The notes beneath the pieces are model-generated. The model did no database searches, was not told the origin of the DNA, and saw nothing but the letters and a program-made list of their open reading frames with translations. A stretch of 64,000 nucleotides of DNA from contig NZ_CP118108.1 of the NCBI RefSeq assembly GCF_028747985.1, forward strand, positions 811,501 through 875,500, given 5' to 3'. The stretch is from Paenibacillus urinalis (GTDB lineage: Bacteria; Bacillota; Bacilli; Paenibacillales; Paenibacillaceae). Made by a program: the position numbers and the translations under genes. Shown here one piece after another: positions 8,866 through 16,474 of the stretch; positions within the stretch are counted from its first letter, which is position 1; the number at the start of each line of letters is the position of its first letter.

Positions 8866-9015
8866 ATGGAAAAATGTGCGAGACCAAGCTGTAATTGTCT
8901 TCTTGGTGAAAACAAAGTAGAAGTAGAAGGAAAAGTTTATTGCAGTCAAGAATGTGTAGATAACTGTACTGATGAAGTCTGTGAGTGCAAAGATTGTAGC
9001 TGTGCTACTGCATAA
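8866..9015 (+). CDS. Bacterial metallothionein (SmtA/BmtA-like)
   Basis: This 49-residue protein has 10 cysteines (C4, 9, 11, 26, 30, 34, 39, 41, 44, 46). The order KCxxxxCxC, a linker, then a zinc-finger-like YCSQEC and a Cys-rich tail (CECKDCSC) is that of the SmtA/BmtA family, which binds zinc, cadmium or copper in a thiolate cluster. AAGGAGGAG lies 7 bp before the ATG. It sits between its presumed regulator and the transposase inside the mobile element, and a strong terminator closes the two-gene unit. The element thus carries metal tolerance or buffering. The short length explains why automatic annotation may miss it. Confidence 0.88.
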   Translation: MEKCARPSCNCLLGENKVEVEGKVYCSQECVDNCTDEVCECKDCSCATA

Positions 9016-9025
9016 ATGAATAATG

Positions 9026-9062
9026 AAAAGGTTATCCCTGCATCAATGGGATAACCTTTTTT
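9026..9062 (+). terminator. Terminator after the metallothionein gene
   Basis: A 13-bp perfect stem (AAAAGGTTATCCC with GGGATAACCTTTT) around a 9-base loop runs into T residues. It separates the cargo unit from the transposase gene. Confidence 0.88.
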
Positions 9063-9126
9063 ACGTAGGATATTCAATGAAAGATAATTAATATCGTAAC
9101 ACTACGAGTAGTAAAGGATGAACAGT

Positions 9127-10449
9127 ATGTCAGACTTATTATTACTACCAGATCTTAAAACAACAGAACCACCACAAGAAAATGAAAGCGATATGATGTT
9201 TAAAGTGGAAGCAATCGAACCGCCTGAACGTTGTCCTGAATGTGGTTTTGATAAGTTGTATAGGCATGACTCACGAAAGCAACTAATTATGGACTTGCCC
9301 ATTCGTTTGAAGCGAGTGGGCTTACAACTAAAGCGTAGACGTTATAAATGTCGTGAATGTGGTTCTACCTTTTGGGAACGTCTTATTTCTATTGACGAAA
9401 AACGTAGCATGACTAAAAGGTTGTTAAAGTCCATTGAAGAGCAGTCTATGTCCAAGACCTTTGTGGATGTCGCTGAAAGCGTCGGTGTAGACGAAAAGAC
9501 CGTAAGAAACGTCTTTAAGGACTATGTAGCATTTAAAGAACAAGAATACCAATTTGAGACTCCTAAATGGCTTGGAATAGATGAAATACATATTATCCGT
9601 AAACCTCGTCTTGTATCGACTAATGTTGAACGTAAAACCATCTTTGATATTAAGCCTAATCGTAATAAGAATACTGTTATACAAAGGCTTTCAGAGATTG
9701 GTGATAGGCATTACATTGAATACGTCACAATGGATATGTGGAAGCCTTACAAAGATGCAGTAAATACTGTTTTGCCACACGCTAAAGTAGTTGTAGATAA
9801 GTTTCATGTAGTCCGAATGGCTAATCAAGCATTAGATAATGTTAGGAAGTCTCTCAGAGCCAATATGACAGCCAAAGAAAGGCGTACCCTTATGCGTGAA
9901 AGGTATATCCTTCTTAAACGAAAGCATGACTTGAATGAAAGAGACTCATTTCTTTTAGATACTTGGTTAAGTAATAGCTCTGACCTAAAAGAAGCCTATG
10001 AAATTAAAGAAGAGTTCTACATGATATGGGATACAGATGATTCTGACGAGGGGATGGATCGTTATAGATATTGGAGACAACGTTGTTTATCCAGTAACTC
10101 TAAAGACGCATATAAAGACCTTGTTAGAGCTGTAGACAACTGGCAGGATGAAATCTTCAACTACTTCGATAAAAGGCTCACTAACGCTTATACAGAGTCC
10201 ATTAATAGTATTATTAGGCAAGTAGAACGAATGGGTAGAGGTTACTCCTTTGAAGCCTTACGAGCCAAAATACTTTTTAATGAAAAACTACATAAGAGAC
10301 GTAAGCCACGTTTTAATTCGAGTGCGTTCAGCAAAGCTATATTATACGAAACTCTCAATTGGTATGAAGTGACAGACCACAACATAACAGACAACTATGG
10401 TGTTGATTTTTCCACACTAATTAAGAAATTGGAGAAGGGTGGAATATAA
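9127..10449 (+). CDS. ISL3-family transposase
   Basis: A transposase of 440 residues. It begins with an N-terminal zinc ribbon (CPECGF about residue 35, CRECGS about residue 76), then a helix-turn-helix (VDEKTVRNVFKDY) and a DDE catalytic core with WLGIDEIHI, VVDKFHVVR and a late TNAYTESINSIIR segment that supplies the glutamate, all typical of ISL3 (DDE_Tnp_ISL3). The ATG at 9127 is chosen over that at 9118 because AAAGG lies 9 bp upstream. The frame is full length with no disabling change, so the element may still be active. Codon use is AT-rich relative to the flanks. Confidence 0.92.
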   Translation: MSDLLLLPDLKTTEPPQENESDMMFKVEAIEPPERCPECGFDKLYRHDSRKQLIMDLPIRLKRVGLQLKRRRYKCRECGSTFWERLISIDEKRSMTKRLLKSIEEQSMSKTFVDVAESVGVDEKTVRNVFKDYVAFKEQEYQFETPKWLGIDEIHIIRKPRLVSTNVERKTIFDIKPNRNKNTVIQRLSEIGDRHYIEYVTMDMWKPYKDAVNTVLPHAKVVVDKFHVVRMANQALDNVRKSLRANMTAKERRTLMRERYILLKRKHDLNERDSFLLDTWLSNSSDLKEAYEIKEEFYMIWDTDDSDEGMDRYRYWRQRCLSSNSKDAYKDLVRAVDNWQDEIFNYFDKRLTNAYTESINSIIRQVERMGRGYSFEALRAKILFNEKLHKRRKPRFNSSAFSKAILYETLNWYEVTDHNITDNYGVDFSTLIKKLEKGGI

Positions 10450-10455
10450 GCCCTT

Positions 10456-10479
10456 TTCCACCATAAAATCCGAATACCC
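10456..10479 (-). repeat. Right terminal inverted repeat of the ISL3-type element
   Basis: The reverse complement begins GGGTATTCGGA and matches the left end at 20 of 24 positions. It lies 6 bp past the transposase stop codon. Confidence 0.9.
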
Positions 10480-10487
10480 TTTATTAA
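10480..10487 (+). repeat. Target-site duplication, right copy
   Basis: TTTATTAA, identical to 8199-8206, lies directly after the right inverted repeat. Confidence 0.93.
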
Positions 10488-11733
10488 TAAGAAGCGCTAC
10501 CAGTATATAGGTCAGGTGATTTTCGGATTCGGTACCTTGTTCCTTGGTCTATCGACCATGAGCGGAGGGCTTAAGCCTCTTCGGGAAATGCCGGTATTCA
10601 CAGATTTCATGGTACAGCTGTCTGATCAGCCGATTCTCGGACTTATTGTCGGTACGGTCTTTACGATGATTGTTCAGAGTTCAAGCGCAACGATCGGGAT
10701 CTTGCAGACGATTGCGGATGAGGGCATGATCAGCCTTCAAGGAGCGCTGCCGATTCTGTTCGGGGACAACATCGGTACGACAATTACTGCGGTTCTCGCA
10801 TCGATCGGAGCTACAGTAGCGGCGAAGCGAACGGCGCTTGTCCATGTTATCTTTAACGTGGTGGGTTCGATCATCTTCCTTATTCTGCTTCCTGTGGTGC
10901 ATACCGTCGTGCTCTGGATCGGAGAAGGGGTTAACATCCGAATGCAAATTGCATATGCACACGGTATATTCAACGTAACAAATACCCTCATCTTCCTGCC
11001 GCTCATTCCGGTACTGGCCTGGATCGTAACGAAGGCCGTTCCTGGTAAGATGCAGGAGATCCAGTTCAAGGCAATTTATCTGGATGACCGTTTGCTGGCA
11101 ACTCCAGCCTTAGCGCTCGGACAAGCACAGCACGAAATTGTTCGTATGGGGCAATTTGCACGGGAGTCTTTGCAGGACGCAACAGGCTATTTCCTTAAGA
11201 AGGACAATAAGCTTGCCGAACTTGCGCTGCAAAAAGAAGAGCTCATTAATGAACTGAACCGTAAAATTACGGATTATATTATTAAGATTCATCAGAACAA
11301 CGATGGACTTGGTGCAGGCGAAACAGAGAAAGCGACAGGCTGGTTCCAGACCGTCAGCGACATTGAACGGATTGGAGATCATGCAGAAAATATGGTCGAG
11401 CTTGCTGAATTTAGTATTACGAACAAGCTGGAATTCTCTAAAGAGGCTACAACTGAGCTGACCGAAATGATCGAAATCGCAGATCAGGCTGTGGAACAAG
11501 CACTTATCGCACTGGAGCATCAGAATGAAGATGCGGCACGCGCTGTTCTGGAGCATGAGAGTAAGCTGGACGAGCTTGAAGTGAAATTCCGTAAGAACCA
11601 TATTCAGCGTTTGAATCGGAACCAGTGCTCTGGAGGTACAGGGGCAATCTATCTTGATATCCTGACCAACCTCGAGCGGATTGGAGATCACAGCAAGAAT
11701 ATCGCTCAATTTGTACTGCACGAACAGCACTAA
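10488..11733 (+). pseudogene. Na/Pi cotransporter (NptA/YqeW-type), 3' part
   Basis: This is the rest of the cotransporter split by the ISL3-type element. The frame resumes immediately after the right target duplication (NKKRYQYIGQVIFGFG), although the first in-frame ATG/GTG/TTG is only reached at or after 10516. It holds the second QSSSATIGILQ substrate motif and GDNIGTTITAVLA, which mirrors the first half, and then a cytoplasmic PhoU-like domain (about the last 200 residues) with two VSDIERIGDHAENM / LTNLERIGDHSKNI repeats. No separate ribosome binding site is obvious, so a stable product is doubtful. Precise excision of the element would restore a protein of about 540 residues. Confidence 0.87.
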
Positions 11734-11785
11734 TTGTGCTTGGGTGTAACCCTGTATTTTATTAAAAAATAGACTTTAAATAACG

Positions 11786-11836
11786 AAGTGTTCCTCTCAT
11801 TAACTAATTAGGTTCGTGAGGAGGAGCACTTTTTTT
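11786..11836 (+). terminator. Terminator after the Na/Pi cotransporter gene
   Basis: AAGTGttCCTCtCA pairs with TGaGGAGGagCACTT across a 20-base loop and is followed by a run of T. It is 52 bp past the stop. Confidence 0.65.
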
Positions 11837-11948
11837 GATGGGATTGCGAAGTGAATACAAACGTTATTATCAGAGGGAAGAAGGATTTCTGAGGAGCTGA
11901 ACCGAAGAGCTGAAATTAGAATGAACAATAGAAGTGGAGGCCCGCAAA

Positions 11949-12959
11949 TTGAATATCGAACGGTATCATCTCGAAGAAATCCTATCTGCATACGGAATAA
12001 AGAATCAGATCACAGATACACACGATTATATTAAGCAATATAGTGTCTCTGACACGCCTCGCGTAAAGGCGATTATCCGAACAGATTTTGTAGATCGTCC
12101 GTCTGTCGTATTTAAGATGATTAAGCAGAAGGAGCATCCAAGATGGAAGATGGAGCAGCAAAGCATATTTTCAGAGCATATGAGAAGGAATGGAATTCTT
12201 ACTCCAAAAAGATACATATCCGAGGGACAATACTGCATTTCTGTATGGATCGAAAATGTAGAGCTCGATGTAATCGTTGAAGATTACTTGGGAGAAGAAA
12301 TCAGAACAATTGATGTGGAGACTGCAGGCAGAATAGGACAGCTCATGGCAAGGATGCACATCATTTCGGAAAGAGACGATTGTCACATCGATGCTGATTC
12401 GATCTTCAAGGTTACGGGATATAACGAGGCCAGCGGCTACGAACGATTTAGAGAGCTCGGTGAAGCGGGATATCTTAATCAAGAGAAGTATGAACGAATT
12501 ATTCAGCTGTATGAGGACCGAATGAATCGAATTCAAGCCATGTGGCATGAACTTCCCAGGCATGCGACGCAGGGCGATTATTCTATAAACAATTTAGTAT
12601 TGAGAGACGGAGCTGTGGGTATTTTTGACTACAATATTGCGGGTGACGAAACACTTGTTGGGGACCTGATCGTTGAAGGTCTTCTGGTCACAAATGAAAT
12701 GGATCTGGCAGAAGGATTAAGCATGGATGACCGTCCACAACTGTTTAATGCTTTTTATGATGGATACAGCAAGGTTAGACCGCTCCAGGAGCTGGAACAG
12801 GCAGTGGTAAAGGATGTCTATGCTGTTGTGGCTTCAATGTGGTTTACAACAATCAGATATGAGGAGGATTCATTGGAGTTTTTGGTTGAAAGGCATGAGG
12901 TAGTGAAAATGGAAAGCATACTGGACCAAATGCTGGAGCTCCTATCGGAAGCAAAGTAA
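11949..12959 (+). CDS. APH-fold phosphotransferase (aminoglycoside phosphotransferase-like)
   Basis: A 336-residue protein of the APH/choline-kinase-like fold. The catalytic loop HATQGDYSINNLVL (about residue 205) and the metal-binding GIFDYNIAGDE (about residue 225) match the Brenner and DFG-like motifs, so ATP-dependent phosphotransfer to a small molecule is likely. The N-terminal lobe has the nucleotide-binding lysine region VVFKMIKQKEHPRW. The TTG at 11949 is preferred over the GTG at 11934 because GGAGG lies 8 bp upstream. It stands alone. It could be a homoserine kinase-like or antibiotic-modifying enzyme; nothing here picks a substrate, so no resistance function should be assumed. Confidence 0.75.
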   Translation: MNIERYHLEEILSAYGIKNQITDTHDYIKQYSVSDTPRVKAIIRTDFVDRPSVVFKMIKQKEHPRWKMEQQSIFSEHMRRNGILTPKRYISEGQYCISVWIENVELDVIVEDYLGEEIRTIDVETAGRIGQLMARMHIISERDDCHIDADSIFKVTGYNEASGYERFRELGEAGYLNQEKYERIIQLYEDRMNRIQAMWHELPRHATQGDYSINNLVLRDGAVGIFDYNIAGDETLVGDLIVEGLLVTNEMDLAEGLSMDDRPQLFNAFYDGYSKVRPLQELEQAVVKDVYAVVASMWFTTIRYEEDSLEFLVERHEVVKMESILDQMLELLSEAK

Positions 12960-13047
12960 CGATACATATTTAAATCATAGTAAGCCGCCCCTCCCCATAA
13001 ATGCCATGAAGAGAGAGGCGGAATGGACAACGACAGCGGATTAACAG

Positions 13048-13734
13048 TTAATATTTGATGTTCACCTTGAGAAGCGAGCTTCTTCTATGTGCAGCAGCAC
13101 CGATGCTGCATGCAATTAGAAACTGGGCAGCGTAGTACGTTGCCATAATAAGGACACCTGCGTAAGGTATCGCTTCTACGAACTTATTCCATGCCAGGAT
13201 GGAATCCGAAATGACAAAGAGCAGACTCCCGATGCTGGCCCACACATTCCCTGTCATAACCGCGGACCAGAGCATAAGTGAAATGACGGTAACATACGCA
13301 ATAACAGGAATGATTAGACCCTTCAAGTCGGCTGACATGGCAATATGTTGTGCAAGCTTACCACCCATAATCCAGGCGTAGATGCCGATGGGGATTATGC
13401 TTAACAGGCGAATCCAAGAGAAGCGCCATTGATTTAGAAAAGCGGTCAGATAGAATAGATGGCCGATCAAAAAGGCAAGCAGGCCATATACGAACCATAT
13501 CGGCAGCAGGCCGTCACCCAGCATACAGAAGAACAAGCCGGCCAGCAACAGAGCGTGCGCCGAACGCCGGCCAGTTCGCATGCGCAGGAGGGCGTACAAT
13601 ATAATAAGTGCCATCGGAATCAGCTTGAAGAGCAATTTAACTTCAAATGGCTCTTCCGGAATGAAGAAGATATATAGTATGCTCGTGATGAGAACAAGTA
13701 GAGGCAGCAAGAGATTCCTCCCGAAGTACATCAT
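13048..13734 (-). CDS. YhhN-family integral membrane protein (TMEM86/lysoplasmalogenase-like)
   Basis: A 228-residue protein with about eight membrane helices and the family's conserved polar positions: MLGDGLLP in the third helix, IGHLFYLTAF, and FVISDSILAWNKF near the end, followed by YYAAQFLI. Characterised relatives (TMEM86B and a Legionella protein) hydrolyse lysoplasmalogens, but Firmicutes that lack plasmalogens also carry the family, so the substrate here is open. AAGGAGTGTCC precedes the first of two adjacent ATG codons. It is a single gene, convergent with the phosphotransferase gene. Confidence 0.82.
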   Translation of the reverse strand: MMYFGRNLLLPLLVLITSILYIFFIPEEPFEVKLLFKLIPMALIILYALLRMRTGRRSAHALLLAGLFFCMLGDGLLPIWFVYGLLAFLIGHLFYLTAFLNQWRFSWIRLLSIIPIGIYAWIMGGKLAQHIAMSADLKGLIIPVIAYVTVISLMLWSAVMTGNVWASIGSLLFVISDSILAWNKFVEAIPYAGVLIMATYYAAQFLIACSIGAAAHRRSSLLKVNIKY

Positions 13735-13864
13735 GTCAGGACACTCCTTATGTAAGGGTTTTTATGAGTGAATTCTGTATTCATCATATAGCAGATGGCG
13801 AGGAAAGTCATGGAAAAAGAATGGAGCGAAAAGCACGGATTATAATACCTGAGGAGGATAAGAA

Positions 13865-14383
13865 ATGGAGAATGCTAAACTTCAAGTAACCGCACTATTT
13901 GAAGCTTTGATCGCAGGAGACAAGGAGCGTGTATCAGAACTGTTGACAGAGCAGCCTCAGCTCGCAAATACAGAGAATGAAGATGGATTAACCCCACTGG
14001 CTTATGCAGGACATCTGGGATTTGAAGACATTGTTCAGACATTACTAGATCATGGGGCAGAGGTCAACGCTGTGACCCATTCCAAAATTGCTTATATTCC
14101 GTCTAACACGGCTCTGCATGCGACGATTGCCGGTGAACGAAGTCTTAACGTCATTAAGCTTCTCCTGTCTCATGGGGCAGATCCGAACATAGTGGACTGC
14201 GATGGTCATACGGCACTGCATTCGGCTGCGTATCATACGGATCGCACAGAGATCCTTCAGCTGCTGCTTGATCAAGGTGCAGAGGTGAGCAGTCCTACCG
14301 GCGATGGAGAGACGGCTCTGCAGATCGCCGAGAAGCAAGGGAACGAGAAGGTGGCAGCGGTCCTGAAGCAGATGACAATCTAA
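13865..14383 (+). CDS. Ankyrin-repeat protein
   Basis: This 172-residue soluble protein is made of about four ankyrin repeats, each recognisable by a G-TPL or TALH turn and LLxHGA helix: DGLTPLAYAGHLG, NTALHATIAG, GHTALHSAAYH and GETALQIAEKQG. Such proteins serve as protein-binding scaffolds; the partner is unknown. GAGGAGGATAAGAA precedes the ATG, a strong ribosome binding site. The gene is monocistronic and followed by a strong terminator. Confidence 0.9.
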   Translation: MENAKLQVTALFEALIAGDKERVSELLTEQPQLANTENEDGLTPLAYAGHLGFEDIVQTLLDHGAEVNAVTHSKIAYIPSNTALHATIAGERSLNVIKLLLSHGADPNIVDCDGHTALHSAAYHTDRTEILQLLLDQGAEVSSPTGDGETALQIAEKQGNEKVAAVLKQMTI

Positions 14384-14402
14384 TTTGTATCAAATGATCA
14401 GA

Positions 14403-14435
14403 CAGTCCATGCGTGGTACGCATGGGCTGATTTTT
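14403..14435 (+). terminator. Terminator after the ankyrin gene
   Basis: A near-perfect 12-bp stem (CAGTCCATGCGT with ACGCATGGGCTG) with a three-base loop is followed by ATTTTT. Confidence 0.85.
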
Positions 14436-14515
14436 GTGCTCGGATCGCACCTTATTATATTCCAAAATATTACTTCAACAATTAGACACAAAATTAGCCC
14501 CTAAGTTCCAGTTAT

Positions 14516-14535
14516 TGATATTGATTATCATTGTC
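14516..14535. promoter_or_regulatory. Fur-like box 1
   Basis: TGATATTGATTATCA (14516-14530) matches the Bacillus 7-1-7 Fur consensus TGATAATnATTATCA at 13 of 14 specified positions, and the wider 19-bp stretch 14517-14535 matches the classical Fur box at 16 of 19. The related PerR and Zur boxes are similar, so the metal cannot be fixed from this alone. Confidence 0.75.
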
Positions 14536-14559
14536 ATTGTTGGTATTCTCATTAGAAGC

Positions 14560-14583
14560 GATTATCAATGATAATCATTCTCA
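14560..14583. promoter_or_regulatory. Fur-like box 2 (two overlapping half-sites)
   Basis: TGATAATCATTCTCA at 14569-14583 matches the 7-1-7 Fur consensus with one mismatch, and GATTATCAATGATAATC overlaps it upstream as another imperfect inverted repeat. Two boxes about 50 bp apart in front of one operon imply tight control by a Fur-family repressor. Confidence 0.75.
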
Positions 14584-14654
14584 ACTACATAACGAGAATG
14601 CCGGCTTTCTTTGTTTAACATATGAATAAAATCAAAAAGGGTGTGATGTGCTTT

Positions 14655-15179
14655 ATGTCAGTTATCAAAATAAAAGACCGTGGAGAATTGCTGTCCTTAC
14701 AGTTCTCTGAGCTCCGCAACTATCACGGCAATGTGGCACTAATGGCCATCGGAGTCGGCTTTCGGGTTGTTCAGGCGGCACTTGCAGAGCTGTACGGTGA
14801 TGAAGCACCGGAACGAGCAAGCCTGTCAATACGATCAGGACATGCAGGACCGGGGTTTCGTGATGCGTTTGAGTATACAACACGGGCGGTAACACGCGGA
14901 GAATATACGGTGGATGTCAATTATCCGGCAGCACAGTATGACCCGTATCGTCCACAGTCGTATGCTTTTGTCATTTCGGACAAGAGCGGCTCATCGGTTG
15001 AGGTCATGCTGAAGCAGGACTTTCTTCCTCCGGTATTTTACGAATATTTGTACAAGGGCCGAGAGGGATTAATGTCAGAAGAAGACGCAAGGGCAAATAC
15101 CCAGCTGAAAGCGGATTTATGTGAGAAGGCGCTGTCGCTGCCTCAGGATGAGCTGCTGAATGTGAGGAGGCTACTATGA
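14655..15179 (+). CDS. FmdE-like protein, first gene of the Fur-box operon
   Basis: This 174-residue soluble protein resembles the FmdE domain (named after a protein of the formylmethanofuran dehydrogenase operon): the N-terminal FSELRNYHGNVALMAIGVGF aligns with the family's FHGHxCPGLALGxR. The cysteine and second histidine that bind metal in classical FmdE are replaced by N-V-A, and only one other sequence landmark, SIRSGHAGPGFRDAFEYTT, is evident, so metal binding as in FmdE is doubtful. The frame is open from 14622; ATG at 14655 is preferred because AAGGGTG precedes it, but the ATG at 14646 or 14622 is possible. It overlaps the next gene by 4 bp (ATGA), so translation is coupled. Its role in uptake is unknown. 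Confidence 0.6.
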   Translation: MSVIKIKDRGELLSLQFSELRNYHGNVALMAIGVGFRVVQAALAELYGDEAPERASLSIRSGHAGPGFRDAFEYTTRAVTRGEYTVDVNYPAAQYDPYRPQSYAFVISDKSGSSVEVMLKQDFLPPVFYEYLYKGREGLMSEEDARANTQLKADLCEKALSLPQDELLNVRRLL

Positions 15180-15829
15180 AGAGTGCTGCAGACTTTCTCC
15201 TGCTGGATTCCGGAGCAAGCTTCAGCCAGCAGAATGTAAGAGACGGAGATCTTGATGTAAGAGTTATGGTGCTGGATCAGTACGATTTGGAAGATTATGA
15301 TTTACCACAAAAAGGCCATAAGTTTCTAATCATTGACGAATTTATCGATCAGGAATTGATGCTCCGGCACAAAGGGAAGATCAAGTCATTTCTTGATCAA
15401 GGGAACATCTTACTCTTCTGCGGTCATTTGTTCCGGCACTGGATACCGGGAGCCTCGATGTTCGTTCCCAAAACGATACATAATCATTTGGATTATACCG
15501 TAACCGTACTCCCTCATCCGATCTTTGAAGGGGTACTGTCTGATGATATTACGTATAACAAAGGTGTGGCAGGGTTCTTCGCTCGGGGACATCATCCCCT
15601 TCCAGAAGGAGCAGAGGTACTGCTCACACTGCCGGAGGGTGAGCCCATTACTTACATCGACCGGAATAGCAGCCAAGGCACTATTATTGTTCATGCCGGC
15701 CGTAACCTGTTCCGTTATCGACATATGGGACATAGCAGTGCGGGAAGAATCGGAGAGCAGCTGGAACGGTTCATCTATGAGGAACACGAAGCAATTCAGC
15801 ACAGGAGGGATCGTTCATGCGCAAAATAG
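15176..15829 (+). CDS. Class I amidotransferase-like fold protein, copy A
   Basis: This 217-residue protein has alternating beta strands and helices of the ThuA/class I amidotransferase-like fold. The core KFLIIDEFIDQ ... IKSFLDQGNILLFCGHLFRHW forms a central sheet, a helix and a turn where such folds bind ligands. It is a paralogue of the next gene (shared LIIxxxID/xLMLRH ... FLDQGxxxxxxG and YIDRNSSQGTIIV vs YVDKDSTSGTLIL). I see no complete Cys-His-Glu triad, so amidotransferase activity is not supported; a binding or structural role is as likely. The ATG overlaps the upstream stop (ATGA) and the end overlaps the next gene by 13 bp, so all three are translationally coupled. Confidence 0.6.
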   Translation: MKSAADFLLLDSGASFSQQNVRDGDLDVRVMVLDQYDLEDYDLPQKGHKFLIIDEFIDQELMLRHKGKIKSFLDQGNILLFCGHLFRHWIPGASMFVPKTIHNHLDYTVTVLPHPIFEGVLSDDITYNKGVAGFFARGHHPLPEGAEVLLTLPEGEPITYIDRNSSQGTIIVHAGRNLFRYRHMGHSSAGRIGEQLERFIYEEHEAIQHRRDRSCAK

Positions 15830-16422
15830 CCGTTCTCTACACGGGCAGCTCACATCAGCATCGGACTTTTACCGAGCCCAAATATAAGCAGTACATTGAA
15901 GAGCTCGTGTATCTGCCTAAGCTGGATGAAGTGGATCTCCATCCATATGATGTGCTCATCATTCCTTCACAGATTCATGAGAAGCTTATCACTCGGCATC
16001 TGGACCGTATCCATGCATTTCTCGACCAGGGCAAGGTTGTGGTGGCACTCGGTGCTCAGCACAATAACTGGTTCACAGGACATCATTGGGAGTTCCGTCC
16101 GACCAACTTCTGGTGGTGGCGTGAGCCTGGAGCAAAGAGCGGTCTAGTCCTGACCAAGCCGGAGCATGATCTGTTCCGTTATATTACACTTGCGGATGCC
16201 ACTTGGCATTATCATGGTGTGTTCTTTCCGAAGCATGAAGTAGAGTCTCTGATCGAAATTGAAAACGACGGTTCTATTTTTTATGTGGACAAAGACAGCA
16301 CGAGCGGGACACTGATCCTGACGACGCTGGACCCTGAATATCATTACGGCTCCTACTTCATGCCTGCTACAGAGCGCTTCCTGGACGGATTTCTTCCATG
16401 GCTGGCAGAAGGCAGGCTCTGA
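15817..16422 (+). CDS. Class I amidotransferase-like fold protein, copy B
   Basis: A 201-residue paralogue of the preceding protein: DVLIIPSQIHEKLITRHLDR then HAFLDQGKVVVALG and, late, FYVDKDSTSGTLIL. It is rich in aromatic and His residues (HNNWFTGHHWEF, TNFWWWREPG, ATWHYHGVF), an unusual composition that could form a ligand pocket. The start overlaps the end of copy A by 13 bp behind an AGGAGGGATC site. Two paralogues kept side by side suggest a heterodimer. The function is unknown; the operon links it to uptake of a metal-responsive substrate. Confidence 0.6.
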   Translation: MRKIAVLYTGSSHQHRTFTEPKYKQYIEELVYLPKLDEVDLHPYDVLIIPSQIHEKLITRHLDRIHAFLDQGKVVVALGAQHNNWFTGHHWEFRPTNFWWWREPGAKSGLVLTKPEHDLFRYITLADATWHYHGVFFPKHEVESLIEIENDGSIFYVDKDSTSGTLILTTLDPEYHYGSYFMPATERFLDGFLPWLAEGRL

Positions 16423-16474
16423 TACACCCGTTAATTCAACTACATCACAGTTTTAAAGGGGATAACGAAATCAA

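Larger units (their letters stand above)
8207..10479 (+). mobile_element. ISL3-family element carrying a metallothionein/ArsR cargo
   Basis: A 2273-bp element bounded by 24-bp imperfect inverted repeats (8207-8230 and 10456-10479, 20 of 24 matching; ends begin GGGTCTTCGGA and GGGTATTCGGA) and flanked by the 8-bp duplication TTTATTAA. It holds three genes in one direction: an ArsR/SmtB-type repressor, a bacterial metallothionein, and an ISL3-type transposase. It is visibly more AT-rich than its surroundings and uses different codons, indicating transfer from another genome. The insertion splits the Na/Pi cotransporter gene. ISL3 elements with passenger genes are known, but I do not recognise one with this cargo. 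Confidence 0.92.

Noticed and set aside
12983..13020. Hairpin (CCGCCcCTC with GAGAGGCGG) between convergent genes, considered as a terminator
   Set aside because: The arms are interrupted and no T run follows on either strand, so I did not list it.
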